Below are positions 44,001 through 53,669 of a stretch of 64,000 bases of DNA, piece by piece. The translations under genes and the position numbers were made by a program. The notes under the pieces are model-generated. The model was not told the origin of the DNA, did not search any database, and worked only from the letters and a program-made list of their open reading frames with translations. Position 1 is the first letter of the stretch. The number at the start of each line of letters is the position of its first letter. The stretch comes from Pantoea nemavictus (GTDB taxonomy: Bacteria > Pseudomonadota > Gammaproteobacteria > Enterobacterales > Enterobacteriaceae), in assembly GCF_037479095.1 (NCBI RefSeq), contig NZ_JBBGZW010000002.1, positions 744,001 to 808,000 of the forward strand, read 5' to 3'.

Positions 44001-47000
44001 CTCAATCAGTTGAATTTGCTGCGCCTGGTGATCGGCCAGCTGCTCCAGCAGTGGCCGCTGATGATCGAACCGCATGCGTACCGGCAGCGTGTTGCTGAAC
44101 AGGCCAACGTGCTCATCGATGCCATCGATATGACCAAAACGACCGGATACCGGGGCACCAAACACCACATCCTGCTGGCCGCTGGCGACGGACAGCATCA
44201 GGCCCCATAAGCCCTGCATCACGCTGTTCAGGGTTAATCCGCGTGCGCGGCATAGCGCATAGAGGTCGCGCTCCAGCGTGGCATCCAGCGTAATGCGCTG
44301 CTCATGAACCGCGCTGTCGGCGGCCTGCGGATAGAGCAGCGTCGGCCGCACCTCGCGCAGACACGCCTGCCACTGCTGACGCGCTTCATCGCTGTCGCGC
44401 TGGCTGAGCTGACGCACAATATCGGCGTAACTGCTGCTGTGCGCGGGCAAGGTTTGCTGGCGCAGCGCACAAAGCAGATCGTGGAGGATCACCGGCGTTG
44501 ACCAGCCATCCACCACCAGATGATGCGCATTGAGCAGCAGCGTCCAGCGCAGGCCGTCGCGATGGGCGATTAATGTGGCCTGCAGCATCATCGGCTGGTT
44601 GAACAGATCCTGCGCCAGCGCCTGATGCTCCAGCGCCAGCAGCGCCTGATCTTCGTCTTCATCAGTCAACTGATGCACCTTCAGCGGCCAGTGCAGTTCA
44701 CCTGCTGGTAACAGCTGCAGCGGCTGCAGGCTGAGTTCGGCGTCGAAGCGTGCCGCCAGCTGTGGATGACGGCGCAGCACCGCGTTCAGCGCCTGCTGTA
44801 CCGAGGTCACATCGATAGCGCCGCTCAGCGTTAGGCGCGTTAACGAGTTATAGCTGCCTTGCTGCGCGCTGGTTTGTGCGTGGAACAGCAGGCCTTTTTG
44901 TAACGGCAGCAGCGGCAACGCATGGCTAAAAGCGCCGTGACGCGCATACAGCTGTTGCAGCACTGCATCGTCGATGCCTGCAAGCGCGACGTCGGCGGCG
45001 ACCAGCGTGTTGGCGGCCTGTTGCGGCTGCTGGTGAGCCAGCGCCATTAACGCCTGTGCGCCGCTGGCCATGGCCTGATGCAGACTTTCAATCGCTTCGG
45101 CGTTCAGCACGCCGGCGGCCCAGCTCCAGTTAAGCGCCAGCTGCGTCGCGTGAGATTGCTCCTCGACGAAGACGTTGAGTTCCAGCGCGTGCTGCAGCGG
45201 CAGCGCCTCATCCTGCAGCACCGCAAAGGTGTCGCGGAACTGCTGCGCAGTGCGCTGTGGCGACCAGTAACCGCTGCGCTGCGTGAAGCGGCCGAGGTAG
45301 TTAAATAGCACCTGCGGCGCATGTTGTGCCGCCAGCTGGGCCAGCGCCACACTACGATGCGCATCGAGCCAGCGCAGCTGACCGTAACCGATACCGCGAT
45401 CCGGCACCGCGCGCAGCACCGCTTTCACCGCGCGCACGCTGTCATTGAGCGGCGCGTGTGGATTGTCTGGCAACGGCAGCAGCAGCGGGAACTCCGCCGT
45501 CAGCCAGCCGACGGTGCGCGCCAGATCCTGCTGCGCATGCAGTTCAGCGCGACCGTGCGACTCCAGCGTGACGCGTTGCAAGGCGCTGCCGTTATGCTGG
45601 CGCAGCGCAAGGGTCAGCAGCGTCAACAGTAACTCTTCGCTGGTGGCGCGATAATGGTGCGGCAGCGTGTTGAGCAGCGCATGCGTGGTGGCTGCATCCA
45701 GCAGGGTGCGTTGATGCTGTTGGCGATCGCTGAGCTGTATGGCGCGCTGTCCAATGGGCGGCAGCGGTTCAGCCAGCATCTGTTGCCAGAAGGGCATTTC
45801 GTTAGCGCGCGCTGTGAGGTTCGCCAGCAAGGACGCCGACCAATCATGCAGCGAGGTTTCCTCGGCGGGAAGAGTCAGCGGCGTGTTATTCAGCAGCGCT
45901 TCACCGGCCAGTTGCAGCTCATCCAGCAACACACGCCAGGAAACGCCATCAACGATCAGATGATGCAGCGTCAGCACTAGTGCGCAGCTGGCGCCATGTT
46001 GTTGCAGCAGCGTGGCTTTGAGTAGCGCACCGGCCGCCGGATCCAGCGCGTTAGCATCCTCGCTAAACGCCTGCTCCGCCGCGCTATCGCGATCCTCCAC
46101 GGCCAAGGCGCGTACGCGGGCAGGGCGTGACGCCAGCGTTTCGCCGACCACCAGCCGATCGCCGCGCGTGAAGGCATTGAGTGCCGGATGCGCCTGCGCC
46201 AGTTGATCGATCAGCTGTTCTACCTGCGCGAGCTGTAACTGCGGCGGCACCGACAGCAGCACGCCATGCGCGAAGCGTGCGTTGATGCCCGCTTGCGCAT
46301 TGAACCAATGCAGGATCGGCAATCCGCCCAGCGCGCCCTGCTGCGCCACGCGCTCGCCGCTGGTGTGCTGCGCCAGCGGCTGTAAATCACGCGCCATGCG
46401 TGCAGCGGTACGTTCAGCGAAGATTTCGCGCGGACGCAGCAGATAACCGGCGCGGCGCGCGGCGGTGCTAAGTCCCATCGCCGAAATGCTGTCACCGCCG
46501 AGCGCAAAGAAGTCATCTTCGGCACCTACGCTTTCCAACCCGAGCAGGCCCGCGATCGCCGAGCAAATCAGCTGCTCCTGCGGCGTGCTGGCGGCGCGGC
46601 CTTGGCTCTGCTGCGCCTGTTGCGGCTTCGGCAGCGCCTGACGGTCAATCTTGCCATTCACGTTAAGCGGCAACTCCGCCATCACCATCAACACCGGCGG
46701 CACCATGTAATCCGGCAGCTGAGTGGCGAGCTGCGCCAATAAACGCGCGTTGAGCGCGCTATCCGCACGTAGCGCGTCATCCTGCACCGAGCAGTAGCCA
46801 ATTAAGCGATGCGTCGCGCCCATCACTTCGGCGATCACCACGGCGGTACTGACTTCCGGCAGCGCCACCAGCGCGTTCTCTACTTCACCGAGTTCGACGC
46901 GGAAGCCGCGCACTTTAATCTGGTGATCGGTACGGCCAATAAAGGCCAGCTGGCCATCCTGACGCCAGCGCATCAGGTCGCCGCTGCGATACATCACGTC

Positions 47001-49523
47001 GCCCGCGCGGAACGGGTTGGCAACAAAGCGTGCGCTGGTGAGATCGGGACGACGCAGATAGCCGCGCGCGATGCCGGTTCCGGCGATATACAGTTCGCCA
47101 GCACACCCGATGGGCACCTGACGCAATTGGTTATCCAGCAGATAGACTTCGCTGTTTCCCACCGGACGACCAATCACCGGCTGCGGCGAGGCCATGACAT
47201 TGGCGCCGAGCGTATCGATGGTGTATTCCGACGGGCCATAATAGTTGTGGATCTCCATCTGCTGCTGTTGCTGCATCAGCTTCCACAGTGTCGGCGTCGC
47301 CGCTTCCCCGCCAATCATCACAAACGATGGGCGATGGTTGTCGGCTTCCAGCAGGCCGCTGTCGATCATCTGCGAGAAGAACGACGGCGTGATATCCAGC
47401 AAATCGACCGGCACCGCATTCATCTGCTGAATCAATCCCCAGGCATCGCGGCGCAGATCTTCGTCAAAGATATTCAGCTCGCAGCCCATCAGCATGCAGA
47501 ACAGCGGTTCCCACGAGGAGTCGAAGGAGAATGACGCGGTGTGACCGGCGCGCATGCGGCGCGGGCTATTGGCGCTAAAGCGCGCAATCGCCGGGCCGAA
47601 CAGGTGTTCGCGGTGCGACAGGAACAGATTGAGCAAGCCCTGATGGGTGCTCATCACGCCTTTGGGACGTCCGGTCGATCCCGAGGTGTAGATCATGTAA
47701 GCCAGATCGTCGCCGCACAGCTGGGTGACCGGCGGACAACTGGCGTGGGCGTTAAGTTGATGGTTTAGCGCTACATCATCGATGCACAGATGCGGCAGCA
47801 CCGGCATCTGTGCCAGCGTGCTGGTGTGTGTCAGCAGCAGTTTAGGCTGTGCGTCATCGCACATCAGGGTTAAACGTTCGCGCGGGTAATCGAGATCGAG
47901 CGGCATATAGGCCGCGCCGCTCGCCAGCACACCAAAGATGGCCACCAGTGAATCCACCGAACGCGGAATGCCAATGGCGACTACGTCGTCAGCGCGCAGA
48001 CCGCGGGCGATCAGCAGATGCGCGAGCTGCATGGCGCGATCGGCGAGCTGGCGATAGCTCAGACTATGCTCGCCGCACACCACCGCGATCTCATCGCCAT
48101 GCTGCGCGGCACGTTGCAGCAGGATATCCACGATAGTGGTGGTATTGGCGGGTGGCAGGATAGTTGGGCCGCTAGACCAGCGCTGCAGATCGCGTTGCTC
48201 CTGCGGTGCCAATAATGACAGTGCACCAAGGGTGAGTGTGGGTTGTGAGGCGAGCTGACTTAACAGATGGCTGATGCGATCGGCGTGACGTTGTAGCGTT
48301 TGCCCATCGTAACGTTGCGGATTTGCCACCAGCGTCAGCTGCAGTGCGCCATCGCGGAAGCCCACTTCAAATTCCAGATCGTCAACCGGGCCCATCGCCA
48401 GCGTATGGGTGGCGGCAGGATGACCATCGAATTGCAGATCGTCGTGATAGACCTTGACGTTAATCACCGGACCATACAGCGCCTGGCTGCTGCCAACCAG
48501 ACCCAAATCACGACGCAGTTGCTCCGCCTCATAGCGCTGATGGCGGCGCGCTTTGCGGATTTCACCCTGCAGCTGCTGCACCAAATCCGGCAACGTCATC
48601 TCATCGCTGACGCTAAAAATCAGCGGCAAGACGTTCACCACCGGTCCGAGCGTTGAGATTGCCGCTGAACCCATGCGACGCATAAACGGGAAGCCAATCG
48701 ATAAGCGCGCACGATGGCTCATGCGTGCAAGATAAGCGACCAACAGGGCGCTGACGATATCGCCTTCGCTGCTGTCAGCGAGCTGTGGTTGTTGGCGCAG
48801 CGCTGCCAGCTGCGGCAGCGTCATCTGACAGCTGATTGGGCGCGCGCCAGCAGCGGTCACGCTTTCGCTGGAGAGCGAAAGGGTTTCCGGCAGCTCCGCT
48901 GCGTAGCTATGCCAGTGACTGGCTGAGCGAGTAAAGGCGGCAGAATCTTGCCACTGTTGATACTCCTCAATCACGCTGGTGAAGGGGGTAAACGGCGTGG
49001 GCGCTGGCATTTCACCGGCACACACGGCGGCGTAGATCGCCGCGACGCGCTGGGTCAGCGCTTCAAAGCTGAAACCATCCACCAGCAAATGGTGATAACG
49101 CTGATACCACAGCCAGCTGCCGTCGCCGATGCGCAGTAGCGCGTGGCGATAGAGCGGTTTGTCGCCGTCGGCAGGCAGCTCAGCGGCGAGATCCGCCTGC
49201 ATTAGCTTGTGTGCCTGGCTGCTGGCGTCGGCGCGCTGGCTGAAATCGTGCCATTCCGGTGCGATGGGTGCTTGTGCATTGAACCACTGCGCTGGATTGC
49301 CCTCATCGTCGAGACCAAAGCGCGCCTGCACGGTATCCGCTTCGGCCATCGCCTGACGAATAGCGCTATCCAGCGCGGCGCGGTTGATGTTGCCGTGCAA
49401 TACGCTGTAGTGCGCCACGGTAAATTGATTGCGCTGCGGCGCAATGCTGTCAGCAATCCAGATGCCGGGCTGCGCCGCCACCAAAGGATAGGCCGCAGAG
49501 GGAGGTTGTTTGTACGTTGCCAA
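41097..49523 (-). CDS. Dimodular siderophore NRPS, C-A-T-E-C-A(Ser)-T-TE
   Basis: 2808 residues. Domains by motif: C1 (1-430, HHLLVDG about 147; start very like EntF, YPLVAAQPGIW), A1 (460-960, YTSGSTGRPKG about 611), T1 (LGGDS, Ser about 1010), epimerase E (1065-1510, HHLIVDGVSW, FNYLGRF), C2 (1540-1970, HHLVVDG about 1667), A2 (1985-2470, FDVSVWEFFWP about 2159), T2 (GGHSLLAM about 2514), TE (2570-2808, GYSLGG about 2647, His in CEHADI). By eye the A2 pocket reads DVWHFSLVDK, the EntF serine code. A1 reads about D-S-E-D-M-G-Y-I-D-K, unassigned but with three extra acidic residues, suggesting a cationic amino acid, made D by E. The start codon is TTG (AGGA 8 nt upstream). Expected product: aryl-D-X-Ser, perhaps trimerised by TE. 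Confidence 0.93.
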   Translation of the reverse strand: MATYKQPPSAAYPLVAAQPGIWIADSIAPQRNQFTVAHYSVLHGNINRAALDSAIRQAMAEADTVQARFGLDDEGNPAQWFNAQAPIAPEWHDFSQRADASSQAHKLMQADLAAELPADGDKPLYRHALLRIGDGSWLWYQRYHHLLVDGFSFEALTQRVAAIYAAVCAGEMPAPTPFTPFTSVIEEYQQWQDSAAFTRSASHWHSYAAELPETLSLSSESVTAAGARPISCQMTLPQLAALRQQPQLADSSEGDIVSALLVAYLARMSHRARLSIGFPFMRRMGSAAISTLGPVVNVLPLIFSVSDEMTLPDLVQQLQGEIRKARRHQRYEAEQLRRDLGLVGSSQALYGPVINVKVYHDDLQFDGHPAATHTLAMGPVDDLEFEVGFRDGALQLTLVANPQRYDGQTLQRHADRISHLLSQLASQPTLTLGALSLLAPQEQRDLQRWSSGPTILPPANTTTIVDILLQRAAQHGDEIAVVCGEHSLSYRQLADRAMQLAHLLIARGLRADDVVAIGIPRSVDSLVAIFGVLASGAAYMPLDLDYPRERLTLMCDDAQPKLLLTHTSTLAQMPVLPHLCIDDVALNHQLNAHASCPPVTQLCGDDLAYMIYTSGSTGRPKGVMSTHQGLLNLFLSHREHLFGPAIARFSANSPRRMRAGHTASFSFDSSWEPLFCMLMGCELNIFDEDLRRDAWGLIQQMNAVPVDLLDITPSFFSQMIDSGLLEADNHRPSFVMIGGEAATPTLWKLMQQQQQMEIHNYYGPSEYTIDTLGANVMASPQPVIGRPVGNSEVYLLDNQLRQVPIGCAGELYIAGTGIARGYLRRPDLTSARFVANPFRAGDVMYRSGDLMRWRQDGQLAFIGRTDHQIKVRGFRVELGEVENALVALPEVSTAVVIAEVMGATHRLIGYCSVQDDALRADSALNARLLAQLATQLPDYMVPPVLMVMAELPLNVNGKIDRQALPKPQQAQQSQGRAASTPQEQLICSAIAGLLGLESVGAEDDFFALGGDSISAMGLSTAARRAGYLLRPREIFAERTAARMARDLQPLAQHTSGERVAQQGALGGLPILHWFNAQAGINARFAHGVLLSVPPQLQLAQVEQLIDQLAQAHPALNAFTRGDRLVVGETLASRPARVRALAVEDRDSAAEQAFSEDANALDPAAGALLKATLLQQHGASCALVLTLHHLIVDGVSWRVLLDELQLAGEALLNNTPLTLPAEETSLHDWSASLLANLTARANEMPFWQQMLAEPLPPIGQRAIQLSDRQQHQRTLLDAATTHALLNTLPHHYRATSEELLLTLLTLALRQHNGSALQRVTLESHGRAELHAQQDLARTVGWLTAEFPLLLPLPDNPHAPLNDSVRAVKAVLRAVPDRGIGYGQLRWLDAHRSVALAQLAAQHAPQVLFNYLGRFTQRSGYWSPQRTAQQFRDTFAVLQDEALPLQHALELNVFVEEQSHATQLALNWSWAAGVLNAEAIESLHQAMASGAQALMALAHQQPQQAANTLVAADVALAGIDDAVLQQLYARHGAFSHALPLLPLQKGLLFHAQTSAQQGSYNSLTRLTLSGAIDVTSVQQALNAVLRRHPQLAARFDAELSLQPLQLLPAGELHWPLKVHQLTDEDEDQALLALEHQALAQDLFNQPMMLQATLIAHRDGLRWTLLLNAHHLVVDGWSTPVILHDLLCALRQQTLPAHSSSYADIVRQLSQRDSDEARQQWQACLREVRPTLLYPQAADSAVHEQRITLDATLERDLYALCRARGLTLNSVMQGLWGLMLSVASGQQDVVFGAPVSGRFGHIDGIDEHVGLFSNTLPVRMRFDHQRPLLEQLADHQAQQIQLIEQDCLGLAEIQQLVGAGTLFDTLLVVENYPDNQTLLDAHAAVRCEAIHNRGYTHYPLTLLVLPGEQLTLLMEYRDCVTEPQRLAERLLLLLQQLVSTPDLPLAQWRLQTLAEQSLLAWVNNTGVQLETETLQQAIAQQAARTPDALALLDVEHQLSYGEMQRQARLLADRLIEAGVMPGDIVAVALPRSVRLSIALTAILQAGAAYLPLDIGYPDERLAYMVDDARPWVVITESALESRFASFGTLMLFDALAASQAQARHSLPPADAQRPAYVLYTSGSTGKPKGVVVNQHAIVNRLRWMQASYPLRADDVVLQKTPCSFDVSVWEFFWPLMTGAQLLMAPPEAHRDPQALWQLIDDYHVTTLHFVPSMLAAFVGHLAAQTDQACPSLRRVFCSGEALACDLARSYQALITAPLHNLYGPTEAAVDVTWQPASGSALEGLNGPGVPIGRPVWNTQLHILDSLLRPVPVGVPGDLYLSGVQLADGYLHRADLTAQRFVAAPFAEGERMYRTGDIASWRADGAVEYLGRSDDQLKMRGQRIEPGEIEQALVALPGVAQAVVAARSLTQQSTPGVDNRQLLGWLVADAGATLDIERVKQQLAERLPAHMQPVSYLLLDDLPLSANGKLDRKALPMPQLSTRSGRVPDSANEHLLADLFQQLLGCDSVFADDDFFALGGHSLLAMRLAAELRRRDVPPLSIGQIIAARSVEKLAALLDGDASSETGGNGERLPLRAGSGPTLFCIHPASGFAWQYSALLHYLDGDFPIVGLQSPRPGGVIAACHSVEAMCDQHLATIRQQQPRGPYFLLGYSLGGTLAQGIAARLQALGEEVAFLGLLDTYPAEGQDWRTPDADEAEREVAREQAEFMAATEDERDPQLRAEKAAMFSTIVANYKDAVARLAEARTPRYAGSATLFMAQKTVPPDMDVRASWAPFVDELTLFPLDCEHADILSADSLKVLGPLINQLLAGR

Positions 49524-49541
49524 AGGACAATTCCTGTCTGA

Positions 49542-49598
49542 TTCCCGTCATCCTTCAGGCTGCAGCGGCGTTGGCTGCAACCCGAAGGATGATGGGAA
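49542..49598. repeat. ERIC-like short palindrome between mbtH and NRPS
   Basis: An imperfect 57-nt palindrome: TTCCCGTCATCCTTC at the left, GAAGGATGATGGGAA at the right, with inner TGCAGC / GCTGCA arms and GGCGTTG in the loop. The CGTTGGCTGC core is shared with the ERIC element, so it may be an internally deleted relative. A hairpin here could tune the mbtH-to-NRPS read-through. Confidence 0.6.
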
Positions 49599-49627
49599 TA
49601 AATTAATTAAATGATTAAAAGTGAAAA

Positions 49628-49849
49628 TCAGGCTGCGGTAGACGACGTCTGTTGCGTCGCTGGTCGCATGTCGTGCCAGTTGGCTTCAATAAACGCGATG
49701 GCGGCGGCACGCGTTAGCGGCCCTGCCACGTTATGCCAACCCGCCGGTACCGGGGCAAACGCTGGCCACAGGCTGTATTGCTGGCGCGCGTTGAGCAGCA
49801 CCAGAAAATCCAGCGCATCGTTATCAAACGGATTTTGTTGTTCAGACAT
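49628..49849 (-). CDS. MbtH-like protein (YbdZ type)
   Basis: 73 residues with the complete MbtH signature: NPFDNDALDFLVLLN, QQYSLWPAFAPVPAGW, then the WHDMRP end. MbtH proteins bind NRPS adenylation domains and are needed for their solubility or activity. Its place between a Fes-type esterase and an EntF-like NRPS copies the fes-ybdZ-entF order of E. coli. AAGG lies 8 nt ahead of ATG 49849; the start overlaps the fes stop by 8 nt. Confidence 0.93.
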   Translation of the reverse strand: MSEQQNPFDNDALDFLVLLNARQQYSLWPAFAPVPAGWHNVAGPLTRAAAIAFIEANWHDMRPATQQTSSTAA

Positions 49850-51200
49850 GATGAGTACCTTCAGAGGGTGAGGTTGGGGAAAGAAAATCGGCCAGCAGCC
49901 AGCGGCAGCCGTCGATCAAACCGCCACGCCAGCACAGCGCATCGTGCCCTCCGGCGTAGCGGCGAAAATGTAATTCATGGCCTGCAGCCTGAAGCACCGG
50001 GGCGATCTGCTGGTTGACGTACACCATGTCGGCCTCGCGATCGCCCACTTCCTGAAAGATCTTCAGCTTGCCCGGCGGCAGCGTGCCTTGCTGCAGACGC
50101 TGTAGCAGCAGGCCAGGCGCGTGATGCTCGCGGTTGGCGTAATCGCGGATGTACTGCAGATTGGGCCACCAGAAGGAGCCGGATTGGGTCAGAACGCGGC
50201 CAAAGCGCTGCGGCCAGTGCAAACCGGCATAGAGCGCGGCCAGTCCGCCGTAACTTTGCCCAGCCACCAGCGTGCGATTGGCGTCGCTGCTGAACGCGGC
50301 GTGCTGGCGCGCCAGCGGTAGGAGTTCCTGCTGCACTGCTTGCCAGAAGGTGGCGTTGCACGGCAATTCAGCTTCGCGATGCTGACTGTCGATGACATCG
50401 ATAAACAGCCAGCAGGTCGGCGGCAGTTCGCCATCCGCGGTGACCTGATCCAGCGCGCTGAAAATCGGTTGGCCATACACCCAGTTTTGTCCGTCGAGCA
50501 GAATCGCCAGCGGACGCTGTTCAGGCCGATCGGTTTGCCCGGTGCTGTACAGCCAGACGTTGCGCGTCACGTTGAGCAACTCGCTGTGCCACTGCAAGGT
50601 TTGCAGCGCATCAGGCCAGGTTTCAGCCAGTCCGGCATCCAGCGCGCGCCATGCGGATTGATCCGGCGCATCCGGCATATGTGCGTTGCTCAGGGCAAAG
50701 CGTCGGCTGCTGAGAAACGGCGGCGTGGGGTTGAGTTTGTCGGGAATCGCCAGCGGCATCAGCGAAATCCACCATTTGCGCTGCAGCGCGCGACACGCCT
50801 CTTCGTCGCCACAAAACAGCGGTGGCAACTGCTGCGCGGTGGCGGGGATCAGGCTGTAACTGCCGCGCCAGTCTGACTCAATATGCGTCGACCAATGCCA
50901 GACGTCGCTGTCGCCCACCCGCAGCAAACTTTCCGGTGCTTCGCTGTGGTGATCGGTAACGCCGTTAATATCGACATACACCCGTTGCGTGGATGAAAGT
51001 GCGGAGTGGCCTTCGGGATCGCGCCAGAAGAAGTGCATGGTGGTTTGGCCGGTGTCGTCACGCTCCACCAGCGGCGTTCCGGCGGCGTAAAGCCGCTGCC
51101 ACCAGCCATCTTCACCCACATCTGCCTGCTGCAACCATTGCGCAACTGTCCCGGCGGGCAACCACTCATCTGTCATTTTATCTGCGCTAGCTAGAAACAT
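49842..51200 (-). CDS. fes: Enterochelin esterase Fes-like
   Basis: 452 residues from ATG 51200 (GGA 7 nt upstream); other in-frame starts are GTG 51218, ATG 51212 and a later ATG, so the start is uncertain. N-terminal Fes-N domain (to about 190, with VTDHHSEAPESLLRVGDSDV and WRGSYSLIPA) and a C-terminal alpha/beta hydrolase with the nucleophile in VAGQSYGGLAALY and the His in GGHDALCWRGGL. It opens the tri-serine lactone of the imported ferric siderophore in the cytosol to release iron. Its presence supports a cyclic, ester-linked product of the NRPS. First gene of the fes-mbtH-NRPS-entS operon. Confidence 0.9.
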   Translation of the reverse strand: MFLASADKMTDEWLPAGTVAQWLQQADVGEDGWWQRLYAAGTPLVERDDTGQTTMHFFWRDPEGHSALSSTQRVYVDINGVTDHHSEAPESLLRVGDSDVWHWSTHIESDWRGSYSLIPATAQQLPPLFCGDEEACRALQRKWWISLMPLAIPDKLNPTPPFLSSRRFALSNAHMPDAPDQSAWRALDAGLAETWPDALQTLQWHSELLNVTRNVWLYSTGQTDRPEQRPLAILLDGQNWVYGQPIFSALDQVTADGELPPTCWLFIDVIDSQHREAELPCNATFWQAVQQELLPLARQHAAFSSDANRTLVAGQSYGGLAALYAGLHWPQRFGRVLTQSGSFWWPNLQYIRDYANREHHAPGLLLQRLQQGTLPPGKLKIFQEVGDREADMVYVNQQIAPVLQAAGHELHFRRYAGGHDALCWRGGLIDGCRWLLADFLSPTSPSEGTHHV

Positions 51201-51252
51201 CCTGCAATCCATCTCCACATTTTGTTCATGATCTTTACTTAATCAAAGCTAA

Positions 51253-51285
51253 TGCAAATGCTATTGATAACGATTTACATTTGCA
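51253..51285. promoter_or_regulatory. Candidate Fur-binding region between fes and the receptor
   Basis: TGCAAATG and CATTTGCA form an 8-bp inverted repeat around TTGATAACGATTTA. Within it GATAACGATTTACATTTGC (51266-51284) matches 13 of 19 Fur consensus positions. It lies in the only promoter region shared by the esterase/NRPS operon and the TonB receptor. Confidence 0.55.
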
Positions 51286-51476
51286 ATATGATTTTTCGCG
51301 CCTAATAAACCTTCGTATTTTCAGTGGATTATTTTGTGAAGGACGTCACGCAGGGAGATTAGGACCGTAAATAACTCAAGGCAGTAATATTTCAATCCGT
51401 TACAGCCGCGCCGTTGGGCATGGCGAACGAACGGATTATTTCATCTACAAGGCAGTTTGAAACAGAGATGGCAACT

Positions 51477-53663
51477 ATGTCCGTTAACGCAAAAAAATCA
51501 GCAATACCTGCTGTGGCACTGCAATTCAGATTCAATCGGTTATATCTCTCCCTGGCCTCAATTTTGTTGCTGGCACCTGCGGCATTCAGCGCGGCCGCGG
51601 AAGAAACCCTTACCGTGAATGCCGATACGCGTGAAAGTGTGACCTCACCGCTGCAGGGTTATGTGGCGAAAGAGAGCGCGGCAGGCACTAAAACATCCAC
51701 GCCGCTGCGTAAAACGCCGCAATCCATTTCGGTGATTACGCGCGAGCAGATGGACGACCAGGCGGCGGCCTCGGTGGCAGATGCGCTGAGCTACACCAGC
51801 GGCGTGCTGACTAACTATCGCGGCAACTCCAATCGTAACGATGAGATCATTGCGCGCGGTTTCCGCTATGCGCCGAAGTTCCTGGATGGGCTGAGCTATG
51901 GTTTGTCCGGTCAGGGGGGCGCAGCAGGGCAGATCGATCCCTGGCTGCTGGAGCGCGTAGAGATGATTCATGGCCCAGCCTCGGTGCTGTACGGCCAGGT
52001 GAATCCGGGCGGTATTGTTGCCATGACCAGCAAACGCCCGACCGCGCAGAGCATTCACAAAGTACAGCTCAGTAGCGGCAATCAGCATTTGGGTGAAGCG
52101 GCGTTTGATTTCGGCGGCAAGCTGAATGATGACAACACGCTGTTCTACCGCCTGAACGGCATCGCCAGCACCAAACATGAGTTCGTCAAAGACAACAAAC
52201 AGCAGCGAATGGCGATTGCGCCAGCGATCACCTGGCTGCCCAATGCCGATACCAGCTTCACGCTATTGACGATGTATCAGAACGAGCCAAAAGCGGGCTA
52301 TCGTAACTTCCTGCCCGCCAGCGGGACCTTGAAAGAGAGCAGCGCAGGCTTCATTCCTTACGACTTCAACGTTAGCGATCCGAGCTTCAACGAAGCCAAG
52401 CGCGAGCAGACGTCAGTCGGGTATATCTTCGAGCACAACCTGAGCGACAACGTCAGCTTCACGCAGAATTTGCGCTACAGCAACATGGACGAATCGTACA
52501 AATATCTGGTGTATACCTTTGATGCCGATAACGATCACTCGATCAACCGTCGTCCGCAGCACGACAAGATCAAGTCGAAAGAGTTGGGCCTGGATAACCA
52601 GCTGAAAGCCACGTTTGATACCGGCAATGTCGCGCACACTGTGCTCGGCGGGCTGGATTACAAGTGGAGCGACGTCGATAACAAACTGTGGCTCGACAGG
52701 GGCGATCAATACATTCTCGATTGGGCTAATCCTACGCGTATCAGTATTAACGAGAACGATCTGACGCTGACCACCAGCACGCGCAAGAAGCTCGATCAGG
52801 TTGGCGTTTATCTGCAGGATCAGCTGGAGTGGAATCAGTGGAATCTGCTGCTGTCGGGGCGTAATGACTGGAGCGAAATTCGCACCCAGGATCGCACCGA
52901 TAACAGCGAATCCCAGCAGAATGACAACAAGTTTACCGGCCGCGCGGGTTTGCTGTATGCGTTTGATAACGGGATTTCACCTTATGTCAGCTACAGCACT
53001 TCATTTGAGCCAAACCTGAGCAGCGGCGCACCGGGCACCGATCCGTTTAAACCGACCACCGGCGAACAGACGGAAGTGGGCGTGAAGTATCAGCCGGTTG
53101 GCTGGGATGCGGTCTTTACCGTTTCGGCATTTGATATCACGCAGAAAAATATCACTGCCTACAACAACGTGACGGGCTATAACGAGCAGATCGGTAAAGT
53201 GCGTTCGAAGGGTATTGAAACCGAAGCGCATGCGCAGATTACGCCTGAGATCAAACTGTTGGCCGCCTATACCTACACCGATGCGGTGACCAAAGAGAGC
53301 AGCATCACCGAACGTATTGGTCACTCACCGTCGAGCATTCCGCGTCATGCGGCGTCAGCGTGGGGCAGCTATACCTTCCTTGATGGCGTACTGAACGGCT
53401 TTACATTGGGTAGCGGCGTACGTTACACCGGCACCACGCCAGCGGATGAGACCGGCACCGACAACGTGCCGCACTACACGCTGTATGACGTGATGGCAAA
53501 GTATGAGCTGGGTGAAGCGATGAATTCGCTGCGCGGCACCACGCTGCAGCTGAACGTTAATAACGTAGCGGATAAGCACTACGTAGCCTCTTGCAGTAAC
53601 TCCAGCGCCTGCTTCTACGGCAGCGGTCGTTCGATCGTCGCCTCGGTTAACTACAGCTGGTAA
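51477..53663 (+). CDS. TonB-dependent siderophore receptor, FhuA-like family
   Basis: About 728 residues from ATG 51477, chosen for its signal peptide ([20 protein letters not shown]); ATGs at 51468 and 51420 and a TTG at 51414 are also in frame. TonB box ETLTV right after the signal. Plug domain about 60-190 ([49 protein letters not shown]), then a 22-strand barrel ending in the C-terminal aromatic (SVNYSW). By pattern it belongs with FhuA/FoxA-type receptors, not with FepA, although the neighbours are enterobactin-like. It should take the ferric form of the locus's siderophore across the outer membrane. Has its own terminator. Confidence 0.9.
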   Translation: MSVNAKKSAIPAVALQFRFNRLYLSLASILLLAPAAFSAAAEETLTVNADTRESVTSPLQGYVAKESAAGTKTSTPLRKTPQSISVITREQMDDQAAASVADALSYTSGVLTNYRGNSNRNDEIIARGFRYAPKFLDGLSYGLSGQGGAAGQIDPWLLERVEMIHGPASVLYGQVNPGGIVAMTSKRPTAQSIHKVQLSSGNQHLGEAAFDFGGKLNDDNTLFYRLNGIASTKHEFVKDNKQQRMAIAPAITWLPNADTSFTLLTMYQNEPKAGYRNFLPASGTLKESSAGFIPYDFNVSDPSFNEAKREQTSVGYIFEHNLSDNVSFTQNLRYSNMDESYKYLVYTFDADNDHSINRRPQHDKIKSKELGLDNQLKATFDTGNVAHTVLGGLDYKWSDVDNKLWLDRGDQYILDWANPTRISINENDLTLTTSTRKKLDQVGVYLQDQLEWNQWNLLLSGRNDWSEIRTQDRTDNSESQQNDNKFTGRAGLLYAFDNGISPYVSYSTSFEPNLSSGAPGTDPFKPTTGEQTEVGVKYQPVGWDAVFTVSAFDITQKNITAYNNVTGYNEQIGKVRSKGIETEAHAQITPEIKLLAAYTYTDAVTKESSITERIGHSPSSIPRHAASAWGSYTFLDGVLNGFTLGSGVRYTGTTPADETGTDNVPHYTLYDVMAKYELGEAMNSLRGTTLQLNVNNVADKHYVASCSNSSACFYGSGRSIVASVNYSW

Positions 53664-53669
53664 TTCCCG

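Noticed and set aside
46809..47534. 241-codon plus-strand ORF inside the NRPS gene
   Set aside because: Antisense shadow of the A1 domain, His/Arg/Ala-rich and without start signals. Similar long shadows exist at 42540-43250, 43842-44210 and 45321-45632.
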